Shown: in pieces, positions 5,875 to 11,513 of the stretch
Position numbering within the stretch: the stretch's first letter is position 1
Layout: the number at the start of each line of letters is the position of its first letter
NCBI GenBank assembly: GCA_025464045.1
Contig: JAODBQ010000544.1
Span: 1-11,513, forward strand
Length of the DNA stretch: 11,513 nt
Source of the DNA: Ilumatobacteraceae bacterium
GTDB lineage: Bacteria > Actinomycetota > Acidimicrobiia > Acidimicrobiales > Ilumatobacteraceae
Direction: 5' to 3'
The notes under the pieces: model-generated
What the model was told of the DNA's origin: nothing
Database searches by the model: none
The model's input: only the letters and a program-made list of their open reading frames with translations
Program-made: the position numbers and the translations under genes

Positions 5875-7122
5875 ATGAAGTCGATCTTCTTCCATCTGAT
5901 GCCGTACCGGGATCTGCCGGACGACTTCGAGGAGCGCTACGAGAGCGTGTGGGTGACGCCGCCCAACACCGAGCTCTGCGATCCGGTGAAGGTGGCGCAG
6001 TACTACAAGTGGAACCTCGACGAGCTCGAGCTTGCCGACCGGCTCGGGTTCGACGGGCTCGGTGTGAACGAGCATCACCAGAACGCCTATGGCTTCATGG
6101 CGTCGCCGAACCTGATGGCTGCGGCGCTCGCGCGTCGCACGCCGAACAACAGCGCAATCCTCGTGCTCGGCAACACACTGGCGCTCTACTCGCCGGCGTT
6201 GCGGGTGGCAGAGGAGTTCGCGATGCTCGACTGCCTGACCGACGGCAGGCTCGCCGCCGGTTTCCCCGTGGGCACCTCGATGGACGTCAACCGCTGCTAT
6301 GGCGTGACGCCGACCGAGACGCGGCCGCGCTTCTACGAGGCCCACGACCTGATCATGAAGGCGTGGACGCAACCGGGACCGTTCCCGTACAACGGCCGGT
6401 TCAACAAGTTGCGTTACGTGAACCCGTGGCCGCAACCACTGCAGAAGCCGCACCCACCGGTGTGGCTGGCCGGCGGTGGTTCGGTCGAGACCTATGAGAT
6501 GGCCGTCAACTTCGACTACACCTACAACTTCCTCAGCTTCTTCGGTTATCAGTTCGCGAAGAAGGTGATGGACACGTTCTGGGAGACGGCCGATCGCCTC
6601 GGCGCCGACCGCAATCCATATCGGGCCGGATTCGCCCAGCAGATCTGCGTGGCCGAGACCGACGCCCAGGCCGAGGAGCTGTACCAGGAGCACGTCAACT
6701 ACTTCTTCAAGAAGTGCCTGCACGTTCCGCCGTACTTCATGGAGACGCCGGGCTATCGCACGAAGCGCAGCACCGAGTTCATCCTCAAGACGAACTCGCC
6801 CGCCGAGATGGCGGCGTCCGCCGCGGCGCGCAACGACTGGAAGTCGCTCGTCGACGCCGGCTTCGTCATCGCCGGCAGCCCGGAGACCGTCACCGAGCGG
6901 CTGCGGGAGGCGTGTCGGGGGCTCCGCGTCGGGAACCTCATCGCACTGCTGCAGATCGGATCGATGCCCCACGAGCTCACGAAGCGGAACATCACCCTCT
7001 TCGCCGAGCAGGTGATGCCGAACATCCGTGATCTCTGGGCCGACGAAGGGTGGGAGCACAAGTGGTGGCCGCAGGGCGCCCGTCAGGGCCAGGTTGTCGG
7101 AACGGCGGTGGCAGGAGAATGA
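5875..7122 (+). CDS. Luciferase-like (LLM class) flavin-dependent monooxygenase
   Basis: The 415-residue product is a TIM-barrel oxidoreductase of the bacterial luciferase superfamily, which uses FMN or coenzyme F420. Landmarks are YKWNLDELELADRLGFDGLGVNEHH (44-68), with the NEHH segment near the flavin site, VLGNTLALYSPALRVAEEFAMLD (97-119), LTDGRLAAGFPVG (121-133), HPPVWLAGGGS (193-203), the lid-like FVIAGSPETV (330-339) typical of these enzymes, and LFAEQVMP (375-382) near the end. At 415 residues it is longer than the usual 330-370. It could oxygenate an aldehyde, ketone or terpene-like substrate; cofactor and substrate are not readable. ATG 5875 follows AGGGGG; a GTG at 5869 is an alternative. 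Its TGA overlaps the ATG of the next alpha/beta hydrolase, so both are almost surely translated from one mRNA. Confidence 0.9.
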   Translation: MKSIFFHLMPYRDLPDDFEERYESVWVTPPNTELCDPVKVAQYYKWNLDELELADRLGFDGLGVNEHHQNAYGFMASPNLMAAALARRTPNNSAILVLGNTLALYSPALRVAEEFAMLDCLTDGRLAAGFPVGTSMDVNRCYGVTPTETRPRFYEAHDLIMKAWTQPGPFPYNGRFNKLRYVNPWPQPLQKPHPPVWLAGGGSVETYEMAVNFDYTYNFLSFFGYQFAKKVMDTFWETADRLGADRNPYRAGFAQQICVAETDAQAEELYQEHVNYFFKKCLHVPPYFMETPGYRTKRSTEFILKTNSPAEMAASAAARNDWKSLVDAGFVIAGSPETVTERLREACRGLRVGNLIALLQIGSMPHELTKRNITLFAEQVMPNIRDLWADEGWEHKWWPQGARQGQVVGTAVAGE

Positions 7123-7904
7123 CTCACGTCGAGCCGGAGCAGTCGTTCGTCGAGGTGTGCGGGGGAAAGTTCAAGATCCGCACCCTCCAGGCGGGACACG
7201 GGGCGCCGCTGCTGTACCTGCACGGCGCCGGCGGGTTGTTCTGGGATCCGCTCCTGGACGCGCTCGCCGCGGACCACCACGTCGTGGCACCCGAACATCC
7301 GGGCGCGGGCGAATCGCAGGGGCTCGAGCACGTCGAGGACCTCTGGGACCTCGTGCTCTACTACAACGAGCTGCTCGACACGCTCGGCATCGAGTCGGCG
7401 GCCGTCCTCGGTCACTCGTTCGGTGGCATGGTCGCCGCCGAGCTCGCGGCGACGAGCCCGCACCGCGTCGAGCGCCTGGTGCTGATCGCGCCCTTCGGTC
7501 TGTGGCGTGACGACCATCCGGTGCCGGACATCTCCGGCATCCCGCCCGCCTCGCTGCCGGGCCTCGTCCTCGCCGACCCGGACGGTCCCCTCGCGGCGAT
7601 GCTGCCGTCGCCGGATCCGACCGATCCCGAGTCCCTGTTCCGTGCCTCGCTGACGATGTCCAGCATCCTGCAGTTCATCTGGCCCCTGCCCGACAAGGGA
7701 CTCTCGAAGCGGCTCTACCGCGTGAAGTCCCCGACGCTGCTCGTGTGGGGCGCCCAGGACGGGCTCGTCCATCCCGCGTACGGCGAGGACTTCGCCGCGG
7801 CGATCGACGGTGCCCGTCTGGAGATCATCGACGGTGCCGGTCACCTGCCCCAGCTCGAACGAGCGGAGCAGACGATCGGGCTCATCACCGACTTCCTTCG
7901 CTGA
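7119..7904 (+). CDS. Alpha/beta hydrolase coupled to the luciferase-like monooxygenase
   Basis: The 261-residue product has the complete alpha/beta-hydrolase plan: oxyanion motif LHGAGG (34-39), nucleophile elbow GHSFGG (98-103) with S100, acid D214 in WGAQDGLVHP, and catalytic H242 in DGAGHLPQLE. A cap region lies at about 130-200. The order and spacing resemble esterases and C-C bond hydrolases of aromatic meta-cleavage pathways as well as epoxide-hydrolase-like proteins; the Ser nucleophile rules out dehalogenase and epoxide-hydrolase chemistry, which need Asp. The ATG overlaps the monooxygenase stop as ATGA (7119-7122), with AGGAG at 7113-7117 unusually close to the start, so translation is probably coupled. 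An in-frame upstream start at 7050 would only add residues that shadow the monooxygenase. The enzyme may hydrolyse the product of its partner. Confidence 0.9.
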   Translation: MTHVEPEQSFVEVCGGKFKIRTLQAGHGAPLLYLHGAGGLFWDPLLDALAADHHVVAPEHPGAGESQGLEHVEDLWDLVLYYNELLDTLGIESAAVLGHSFGGMVAAELAATSPHRVERLVLIAPFGLWRDDHPVPDISGIPPASLPGLVLADPDGPLAAMLPSPDPTDPESLFRASLTMSSILQFIWPLPDKGLSKRLYRVKSPTLLVWGAQDGLVHPAYGEDFAAAIDGARLEIIDGAGHLPQLERAEQTIGLITDFLR

Positions 7905-7910
7905 GCGTCA

Positions 7911-7929
7911 GGTCGTACCTCGGACGACC
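7911..7929 (+). terminator. Possible weak terminator hairpin
   Basis: GGTCGT (7911-7916) and ACGACC (7924-7929) can form a 6-bp stem with a 7-base loop, six bases after the alpha/beta hydrolase stop. There is no T-run, as is common in GC-rich actinobacteria, so this is only a candidate end of the monooxygenase-hydrolase transcript. Confidence 0.3.
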
Positions 7930-8058
7930 GGCAGCGCTACACCCGATTCATGCGGGTGCGTTCGTCCGTCTCGAACCACAAGGCATCGTCGACCCGGAGC
8001 GCACCGACGCCGGTGACGTGAGGGCTTCCATGCGGACAACTCATCAGCGTCCGTGCGG

Positions 8059-8064
8059 TACGGT
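8059..8064 (+). promoter_or_regulatory. Candidate -10 box (TACGGT) for a leaderless mRNA
   Basis: TACGGT fits TANNNT and ends eight bases before the GTG at 8073, so transcription could begin at or just before the start codon. GGACAA at 8034-8039 is a possible weak -35 with a 19-base spacer. Only CCGAGG (8065-8070) might act as a ribosome binding site, and it is too close to the start. Confidence 0.4.
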
Positions 8065-8072
8065 CCGAGGCC

Positions 8073-8954
8073 GTGGAGCTAGGACGAGCAGGGATCTGGA
8101 CGGCCGCCTTCGACGCGCACCCGTCAGGGGCGGCGCAGGCGGCGGCGATCGAGCTGGAAGGGCTGGGCTATCGCACGTTGTGGTTGAACGAGGCGACTGG
8201 GCGTGACCCGTTCGTGATGGCCGGCCTGCTGTTGTCGGCGACATCGACGCTGACCGTGGCGTTGGGCATTGCCAACATCTATGCCCGTGACGCGATGACG
8301 ACCGCGGCGGCACAGAAGACGCTGGCCGAGGCGTACCCGGATCGCTTCCTGCTGGGACTCGGGGTCAGCAGCCCGGTCTTGGTCGAGAAGGTCCGCGGCC
8401 ACGACTACGGCAAGCCGCTCGCGTACATGAAGCAATATCTGGAGGCGATGGATCGCGCGCCGTTCAACGCTGTCGGGCCGAGCGCTCCGCCGGAGCGGGT
8501 GCTCGCCGCGCTGGGTCCGAAGATGCTCGAGCTCTCCGCCACCCATGCGCGCGGTGCGCACCCGTACCTGACCACGCCGGAGCACACCCACACGGCCAGG
8601 CAGATCCTCGGGCCCGACGTGTTGCTGGCGCCCGAGCAGATGGTCGTGCTGGAGTCCGATCCTTCCGTGGCGAGGGCGATCGGTCGGTCGGCGATCAGCT
8701 TCTACTTGCGCGCCCCCGGCTACCTCGCCAACCTGCGACGGCTCGGCTTCTCGGACGACGACTGGGCGGATCCGAAGGCGCCGTCGGACCGTCTCGTCGA
8801 CGGCGTCGTCGCCTGGGGTGGCGTCGACGCGGCCGTCGCGCGGGTGCGTGAGCACCACGAGGCCGGGGCCGACCACGTCGCCGTGCAGGTGCTGCGCGGA
8901 GATCGCGAGATCCCCGTCGCCGAGTGGCAGGACCTCGCGCCGGCGCTGCTGTGA
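8073..8954 (+). CDS. TIGR03620-type F420-dependent luciferase-like oxidoreductase
   Basis: The 293-residue product is a second luciferase-superfamily enzyme, unlike the one at 5875 in length and motifs. Features are RAGIWT (5-10) opening the barrel, LEGLGYRTLWLNE (28-40), LTVALGIANIYARD (60-73), FLLGLGVSSPVLVE (92-105), the MLELSATHARGAHPYLTTPEHT segment (151-172), a hallmark of the actinobacterial TIGR03620 group of probable F420 enzymes, and LLAPEQMVVLESDP (184-197). Members are thought to use coenzyme F420 for hydride transfer; substrates of this group are mostly unknown. The start is GTG 8073, right after a candidate -10 box, so the mRNA may be leaderless. It follows the previous gene by 168 bases without visible genes and is convergent with the small minus-strand gene, only 12 bases apart. 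Confidence 0.9.
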   Translation: MELGRAGIWTAAFDAHPSGAAQAAAIELEGLGYRTLWLNEATGRDPFVMAGLLLSATSTLTVALGIANIYARDAMTTAAAQKTLAEAYPDRFLLGLGVSSPVLVEKVRGHDYGKPLAYMKQYLEAMDRAPFNAVGPSAPPERVLAALGPKMLELSATHARGAHPYLTTPEHTHTARQILGPDVLLAPEQMVVLESDPSVARAIGRSAISFYLRAPGYLANLRRLGFSDDDWADPKAPSDRLVDGVVAWGGVDAAVARVREHHEAGADHVAVQVLRGDREIPVAEWQDLAPALL

Positions 8955-8966
8955 CACGCGGCGTCG

Positions 8967-9107
8967 TCAGGTCGGCGCGACGTCGGGCTCCTCGGGCGCG
9001 TCGAGCAGGCTGGCCTCGACCCCGCCCTCGGCGTCCTCCATCTGCTGCTCGATCTTGTCGATTGGCTGGTCGGGCAGGTCGGCGTTCGGGTGCTGATCAT
9101 CGCTCAT
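8967..9107 (-). CDS. Very acidic small protein (46 residues)
   Basis: I do not recognise a named family. The protein starts MSDDQHPNADLPDQP and contains 14 Asp/Glu residues in 46, one Lys and no Arg, with a short likely helix around residues 16-28 (IDKIEQQMEDAEG) and a Pro-rich acidic end. This composition is quite unlike the Arg/Ala/Gly-rich chance translations of the region, which is why I accept it as a gene. The frame is open upstream to 9272, but the extra residues are low-complexity and overlap the next gene. It lies 38 bases downstream of the ABM-like gene on the same strand and is probably cotranscribed with it. No clear ribosome binding site is seen. Its partner or role is unknown; small acidic proteins of this sort often act as accessory or stress-related factors, but nothing here shows that. 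Confidence 0.6.
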   Translation of the reverse strand: MSDDQHPNADLPDQPIDKIEQQMEDAEGGVEASLLDAPEEPDVAPT

Positions 9108-9145
9108 GCCGTTCGCATGCCCGGAGTCGACCGCGGCCAACCAGC

Positions 9146-9430
9146 TCACTTCGGACGTCGATAGCTGGCGACTGCCCTGACGGCCACCTCGGGCTCGTCC
9201 GTGCCGAGCGCCGCTGACATCGGCTGGAGGTGTTCCTCGAGGAACGCGTTGAACTGCTCCTCCGATTCCCACACCTCGTGCACGATGAAGCCGCCCTGGA
9301 CTGCTTCGACCCAGTGGAACAGGATGCCTGGCGCCGGGTGGCGGCCACCGGTGAACCCCATCTGCGCGGACGCCTTGTGGTACGTATCCATGCCGCTCAC
9401 GGTGTAGGCCATCTCCACGGCAACAGCCAT
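9146..9430 (-). CDS. ABM-like dimeric alpha/beta-barrel protein
   Basis: The 94-residue product fits the antibiotic-biosynthesis-monooxygenase (ABM)-like ferredoxin fold that forms dimeric alpha/beta barrels. The central segment PGILFHWVEAVQGGFIVHEVWESEEQFNAFLEEHLQPM (34-71) shows the usual strand, then the HEVWES strand followed by an amphipathic helix and a conserved-looking H67; an N-terminal strand (MAVAVEMAYTV) and a C-terminal strand (VAVRAVASYRR) complete it. Such proteins are either cofactor-less monooxygenases or regulatory or binding proteins; this sequence does not say which. The ATG at 9430 has AAGGGGGG just upstream on the minus strand, a strong ribosome binding site. A TACGCT (9465-9460) further upstream is a possible -10 box. 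It is divergent from the CoA-transferase and is followed by the acidic small gene. Confidence 0.8.
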   Translation of the reverse strand: MAVAVEMAYTVSGMDTYHKASAQMGFTGGRHPAPGILFHWVEAVQGGFIVHEVWESEEQFNAFLEEHLQPMSAALGTDEPEVAVRAVASYRRPK

Positions 9431-9459
9431 GATCCCCCCTTTCCCGGGCTTCGCACAGC

Positions 9460-9465
9460 AGCGTA
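9460..9465 (-). promoter_or_regulatory. Candidate -10 box (TACGCT) for the ABM-like gene
   Basis: On the minus strand TACGCT lies 29 bases before the ATG at 9430, giving a leader of about 20 bases that contains the AAGGGGGG ribosome binding site. The same hexamer is the candidate -10 box of the hydrolase at 4062. GTGACA at 9480-9475 is too near to be its -35. Confidence 0.3.
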
Positions 9466-9523
9466 TTCGAGCCGTGTCACCGCCGCGTCGTCGCCGTCGT
9501 CCTGGACGCGTTGGGGTCCCTGG

Positions 9524-9529
9524 TAGCTT
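9524..9529 (+). promoter_or_regulatory. Candidate -10 box (TAGCTT) for the CoA-transferase
   Basis: TAGCTT fits TANNNT and lies 57 bases before the ATG at 9587, leaving a leader of about 50 bases with AGAGGA (9574-9579) as ribosome binding site. CTGGAC at 9502-9507, 16 bases upstream, is a possible poor -35. With the box at 9460-9465 it suggests divergent promoters in the 156-base gap. Confidence 0.3.
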
Positions 9530-9586
9530 GTCGCTGCTGGAAGCCGCCACTGGGGGGACGATTCTGGTGCCACAGAGGAAACCATC

Positions 9587-10870
9587 ATGGCAACGCCGGA
9601 ACTGCGCAACGGTCCCCTGACGGGAATCGCGGTGGTCGACATGACCGTCGCGGTGCAAGGTCCGCATGCTGCGGCGTACCTCGCGGACATGGGTGCCGAC
9701 GTGGTCAAGGTGGAACGGCCGGGCGGCGAACTGAACCGGTACGTGCGCGGTCCCGGCTTCGCGTCGCCGCCCGACGTGATGGGCACGCAGTACGTCGCGA
9801 TGAACCGTGGCAAGCGCGGCATCGCGATCGACGCCCACTCCGAACTGGGTCGCGAGGTGCTCGGCCGCCTCATCGCGACGTCGGACGTGTTCGTGACGAA
9901 CTATCGACGCGAGGCACTCGAACGCATGGGCCTGAGCTACGCGCAGTTGGTCACGCAGAACCCTCGTCTCGTGTACGCGCGGGTGTCGGGCTTCGGCCCA
10001 CTCGGGCCCGACGCCGACAAGGCCATGCTCGACGGTGCCGCCCAGGCTCGAGGAGGCCTCGCCGCGATCTCCGGGCCAGCCGACGGGCCGCCGATGCCCC
10101 CGGGCGCGGCCATCGCCGACCACTCGGGCTCGATGCAACTGGCGCTGGGCATCATGACGGCGTTGTACGCGCGGGAGCGGACGGGTCGTGGGCAAGAGGT
10201 CAACACGTCCTCGCTCGGAGCCCTGATGTGGATCCAGGCGTGGGAGATCGCTCACAGCGCGATGAGCGACGAGACCCTCCATCGAGAGGGTCCCCACAAC
10301 CCGAACATCCGCTGCCCGTACGGTGTCTACGAGACCAGCGATGGTGGCGCGTTCTTGCTGGCCGTGGCCATGAGCGATGCGTCGTGGGACGACTTCTGGG
10401 TCTTCGCCGGCCGGCCCGACGTCGTCTTGGACCAGCGGTGGAACACCGGCGCCAAGCGCATCGGGGCCCGCGGCTCGATCGACGGCGTCGCGGACATCCG
10501 CCAGAAGGTGCGCGAAGCCTTCGCCGCCAAGACCACCGCCGAGTGGTCCGAGTTCCTCGCGGGCCAACCAGAGATCATCTCTGAGCGGGTCCAGGACTAC
10601 GACGAGCTGCTCGTCGACCCGCAAGTCGCCGCGAACGGCTACCTCGCCGACATCGAGGTCCCCAAGTTCGGGACGGCGCGAGTTGTCACGAACGTGGTCC
10701 ACCTGAGCGACACGCCGGGTTGCGGGGTGCTCCGCCCGCCGCCGCTGCTCGGTGAGCACACGGCCGACGTGATGCACGAGCTCGGCTTCGGTCGCGACGA
10801 CATCGATCGGGTCCTCGCCGCCGTCGAAGGCGCCGCCACCGAGATCGTCGCCGCCGTGTTCGACGACTGA
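9587..10870 (+). CDS. CaiB/BaiF family (class III) CoA-transferase
   Basis: The 427-residue product is a class III CoA-transferase, which moves CoA between an acyl-CoA and a free carboxylic acid. The N-terminal Rossmann part contains VVDMTVAVQGPHAAAYLADMGADVVKVERPGGE (16-48), then NRGKRGIAID (73-82) and SDVFVTNYR (99-107). PRLVYARVSGFGPLGPDADK (126-145) and IADHSGSMQLALGIMTAL (176-193) follow, with D178 at the place of the catalytic Asp that forms the acyl-anhydride intermediate (Asp169 in formyl-CoA transferase). RTGRGQEVNTS (198-208) and the C-terminal PPPLLGEHTADVM (384-396) are further family marks. Length is normal (about 400-430). ATG 9587 has AGAGGA seven bases upstream. The gene probably activates or recycles an acid for a CoA-dependent breakdown route; donor and acceptor are unknown. 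It is convergent with the Nudix gene, 59 bases away. Confidence 0.92.
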   Translation: MATPELRNGPLTGIAVVDMTVAVQGPHAAAYLADMGADVVKVERPGGELNRYVRGPGFASPPDVMGTQYVAMNRGKRGIAIDAHSELGREVLGRLIATSDVFVTNYRREALERMGLSYAQLVTQNPRLVYARVSGFGPLGPDADKAMLDGAAQARGGLAAISGPADGPPMPPGAAIADHSGSMQLALGIMTALYARERTGRGQEVNTSSLGALMWIQAWEIAHSAMSDETLHREGPHNPNIRCPYGVYETSDGGAFLLAVAMSDASWDDFWVFAGRPDVVLDQRWNTGAKRIGARGSIDGVADIRQKVREAFAAKTTAEWSEFLAGQPEIISERVQDYDELLVDPQVAANGYLADIEVPKFGTARVVTNVVHLSDTPGCGVLRPPPLLGEHTADVMHELGFGRDDIDRVLAAVEGAATEIVAAVFDD

Positions 10871-10888
10871 ATGCCGCACAGGCGTCTG

Positions 10889-10925
10889 CGCTGCACTGGC
10901 GCCCGCCGCGGGGACGGGAGCAGCG
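10889..10925. terminator. Possible bidirectional terminator hairpin between convergent genes
   Basis: CGCTGC (10889-10894) and GCAGCG (10920-10925) can pair, and inside them CCCG (10902-10905) can pair with CGGG (10915-10918). The structure fills the 59-base gap between the CoA-transferase and Nudix stops, as expected for a shared terminator. There is no T-run on either side, so the call rests on position and pairing alone. Confidence 0.35.
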
Positions 10926-10929
10926 TCGC

Positions 10930-11513
10930 TCAGTGCTGCGGCGAGCGGACGTAGTGCCAGCCGTCGTCGGACATGACCAAGCGGTGACGGGCTCCGCTCG
11001 GCCCTGGCTGGGCCTCGTAGGACTCGTCACCGTGCCAGAACGCGGCGCTGATCTCGCCGTCCTTGCCGAGCTGCGTGTGGAACCGCTCCGGCGTGGCGTC
11101 GCGCAGCGCGGCGAGCAGTCCGGCAACCGATGTGTGCTGGGCCAGCACGGTCAGCGTCACGAACGTGGGCGGGGCGAGGGCCACCTCTCCCACGTTCTGT
11201 CGTCGCAGCACCTCCGCCGGCGCCAGCCACGCGTGCTCGTGGATCTCGGCACCATCGACCTCGACCTCGGCGTCCGACCCGGCGGCGACGAAGAACCACG
11301 TGGCGAAGCCCTTCGGCACCGTGGACGGTGGCCGCCAGTGCGACAGGGCCACCATCGCCGCGGCATCGAGGACGAGCGCTGCTTCCTCCATGGCTTCCCG
11401 GGCCGCCGCCCTGCGGCCTGCGGCCATGTCGTCGTCGGGCGTCGTCGGATCGACGTCGTCGTCGTCGACCCGCCCACCCGGGAACACCCACATGCCGCCG
11501 AAGGCGCCGCGCT
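10930..11513 (-). CDS. Nudix hydrolase, NUDT19-like, 5' end outside window
   Basis: About 194 residues are visible; the frame runs through the right edge, and residues before the internal ATG at 11493 (RGAFGGMWVFPGGRVD) match the family's usual strand, so the true start is outside. Nudix enzymes hydrolyse a nucleoside diphosphate linked to another moiety, using Mg2+ bound by the REUXEEXGU helix. Here the helix reads REAMEEAAL (32-40, counted from that ATG), with metal ligands E36 and E37 kept and the usual Gly replaced by Ala. About 11 extra residues rich in Asp lie between GG and this helix. The later PKGFATWFFVA and EIHEHAWLAPAEVL segments resemble the NUDT19/RP2-like group, which includes CoA diphosphatases, so CoA or acyl-CoA is a possible substrate (inference). 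The last 40 residues form an extra C-terminal module. Confidence 0.85.
   Translation of the reverse strand, partial: RGAFGGMWVFPGGRVDDDDVDPTTPDDDMAAGRRAAAREAMEEAALVLDAAAMVALSHWRPPSTVPKGFATWFFVAAGSDAEVEVDGAEIHEHAWLAPAEVLRRQNVGEVALAPPTFVTLTVLAQHTSVAGLLAALRDATPERFHTQLGKDGEISAAFWHGDESYEAQPGPSGARHRLVMSDDGWHYVRSPQH

Noticed and set aside
9431..10879. Minus-strand extension of the ABM-like gene across the CoA-transferase (577 codons)
   Set aside because: Only the last 94 residues look like a protein family, a strong ribosome binding site stands before the ATG at 9430, and the rest is a shadow of the CoA-transferase gene.

Overview
This GC-rich window reads as chromosome of a free-living actinobacterium. 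The gene families (luciferase-like flavin or F420 oxidoreductases, a CaiB/BaiF CoA-transferase, an enoyl-CoA hydratase/isomerase relative, a long D-aminoacylase-type amidohydrolase) and the overall style suggest the Acidimicrobiia, for example an Ilumatobacter-like organism. That placement is inference from gene content; no rRNA, tRNA, IS element, phage gene or CRISPR array is visible.

Layout. Left edge to about 0.68 kb, minus strand: 5'-part of a membrane-attached metallophosphoesterase-like protein that runs off the window. Divergent from it at 0.84-1.66 kb is a PAP2-type membrane phosphatase. A short basic hypothetical ORF (1.80-2.10 kb) follows, then a 588-residue amidohydrolase (2.17-3.93 kb), a small alpha/beta hydrolase (4.06-4.73 kb), a crotonase-fold enzyme (4.89-5.72 kb), a luciferase-like monooxygenase overlapping a second alpha/beta hydrolase by 4 bases (5.88-7.90 kb), and a second luciferase-like oxidoreductase of the TIGR03620 type (8.07-8.95 kb), all on the plus strand. 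Two small minus-strand genes lie at 8.97-9.43 kb: a 46-residue very acidic protein and an ABM-like dimeric alpha/beta-barrel protein. Divergent from them is a CoA-transferase (9.59-10.87 kb). The right edge is a minus-strand Nudix hydrolase whose start lies outside the window.

How the genes may work together. From about 2.2 to 10.9 kb most genes encode enzymes of the kind used to break down organic acids, lipids or xenobiotics through CoA thioesters: CoA activation (CaiB/BaiF), isomerisation or hydration (crotonase fold), flavin-dependent oxygenation (two luciferase-like enzymes), and ester, C-C or amide hydrolysis (two alpha/beta hydrolases and the amidohydrolase). Only the oxygenase-hydrolase pair is clearly one transcription unit. 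The others have their own leaders, so this is a catabolic neighbourhood rather than one long operon; the substrate cannot be read from the sequence. Two related 16-bp palindromes with the shared form GCTYGCYNNRGCAAGC lie upstream of the first alpha/beta hydrolase and the crotonase-fold gene, and may be sites for one unlinked repressor. Several genes have TANNNT-like boxes just before the start, two of them so close that leaderless transcripts are likely.
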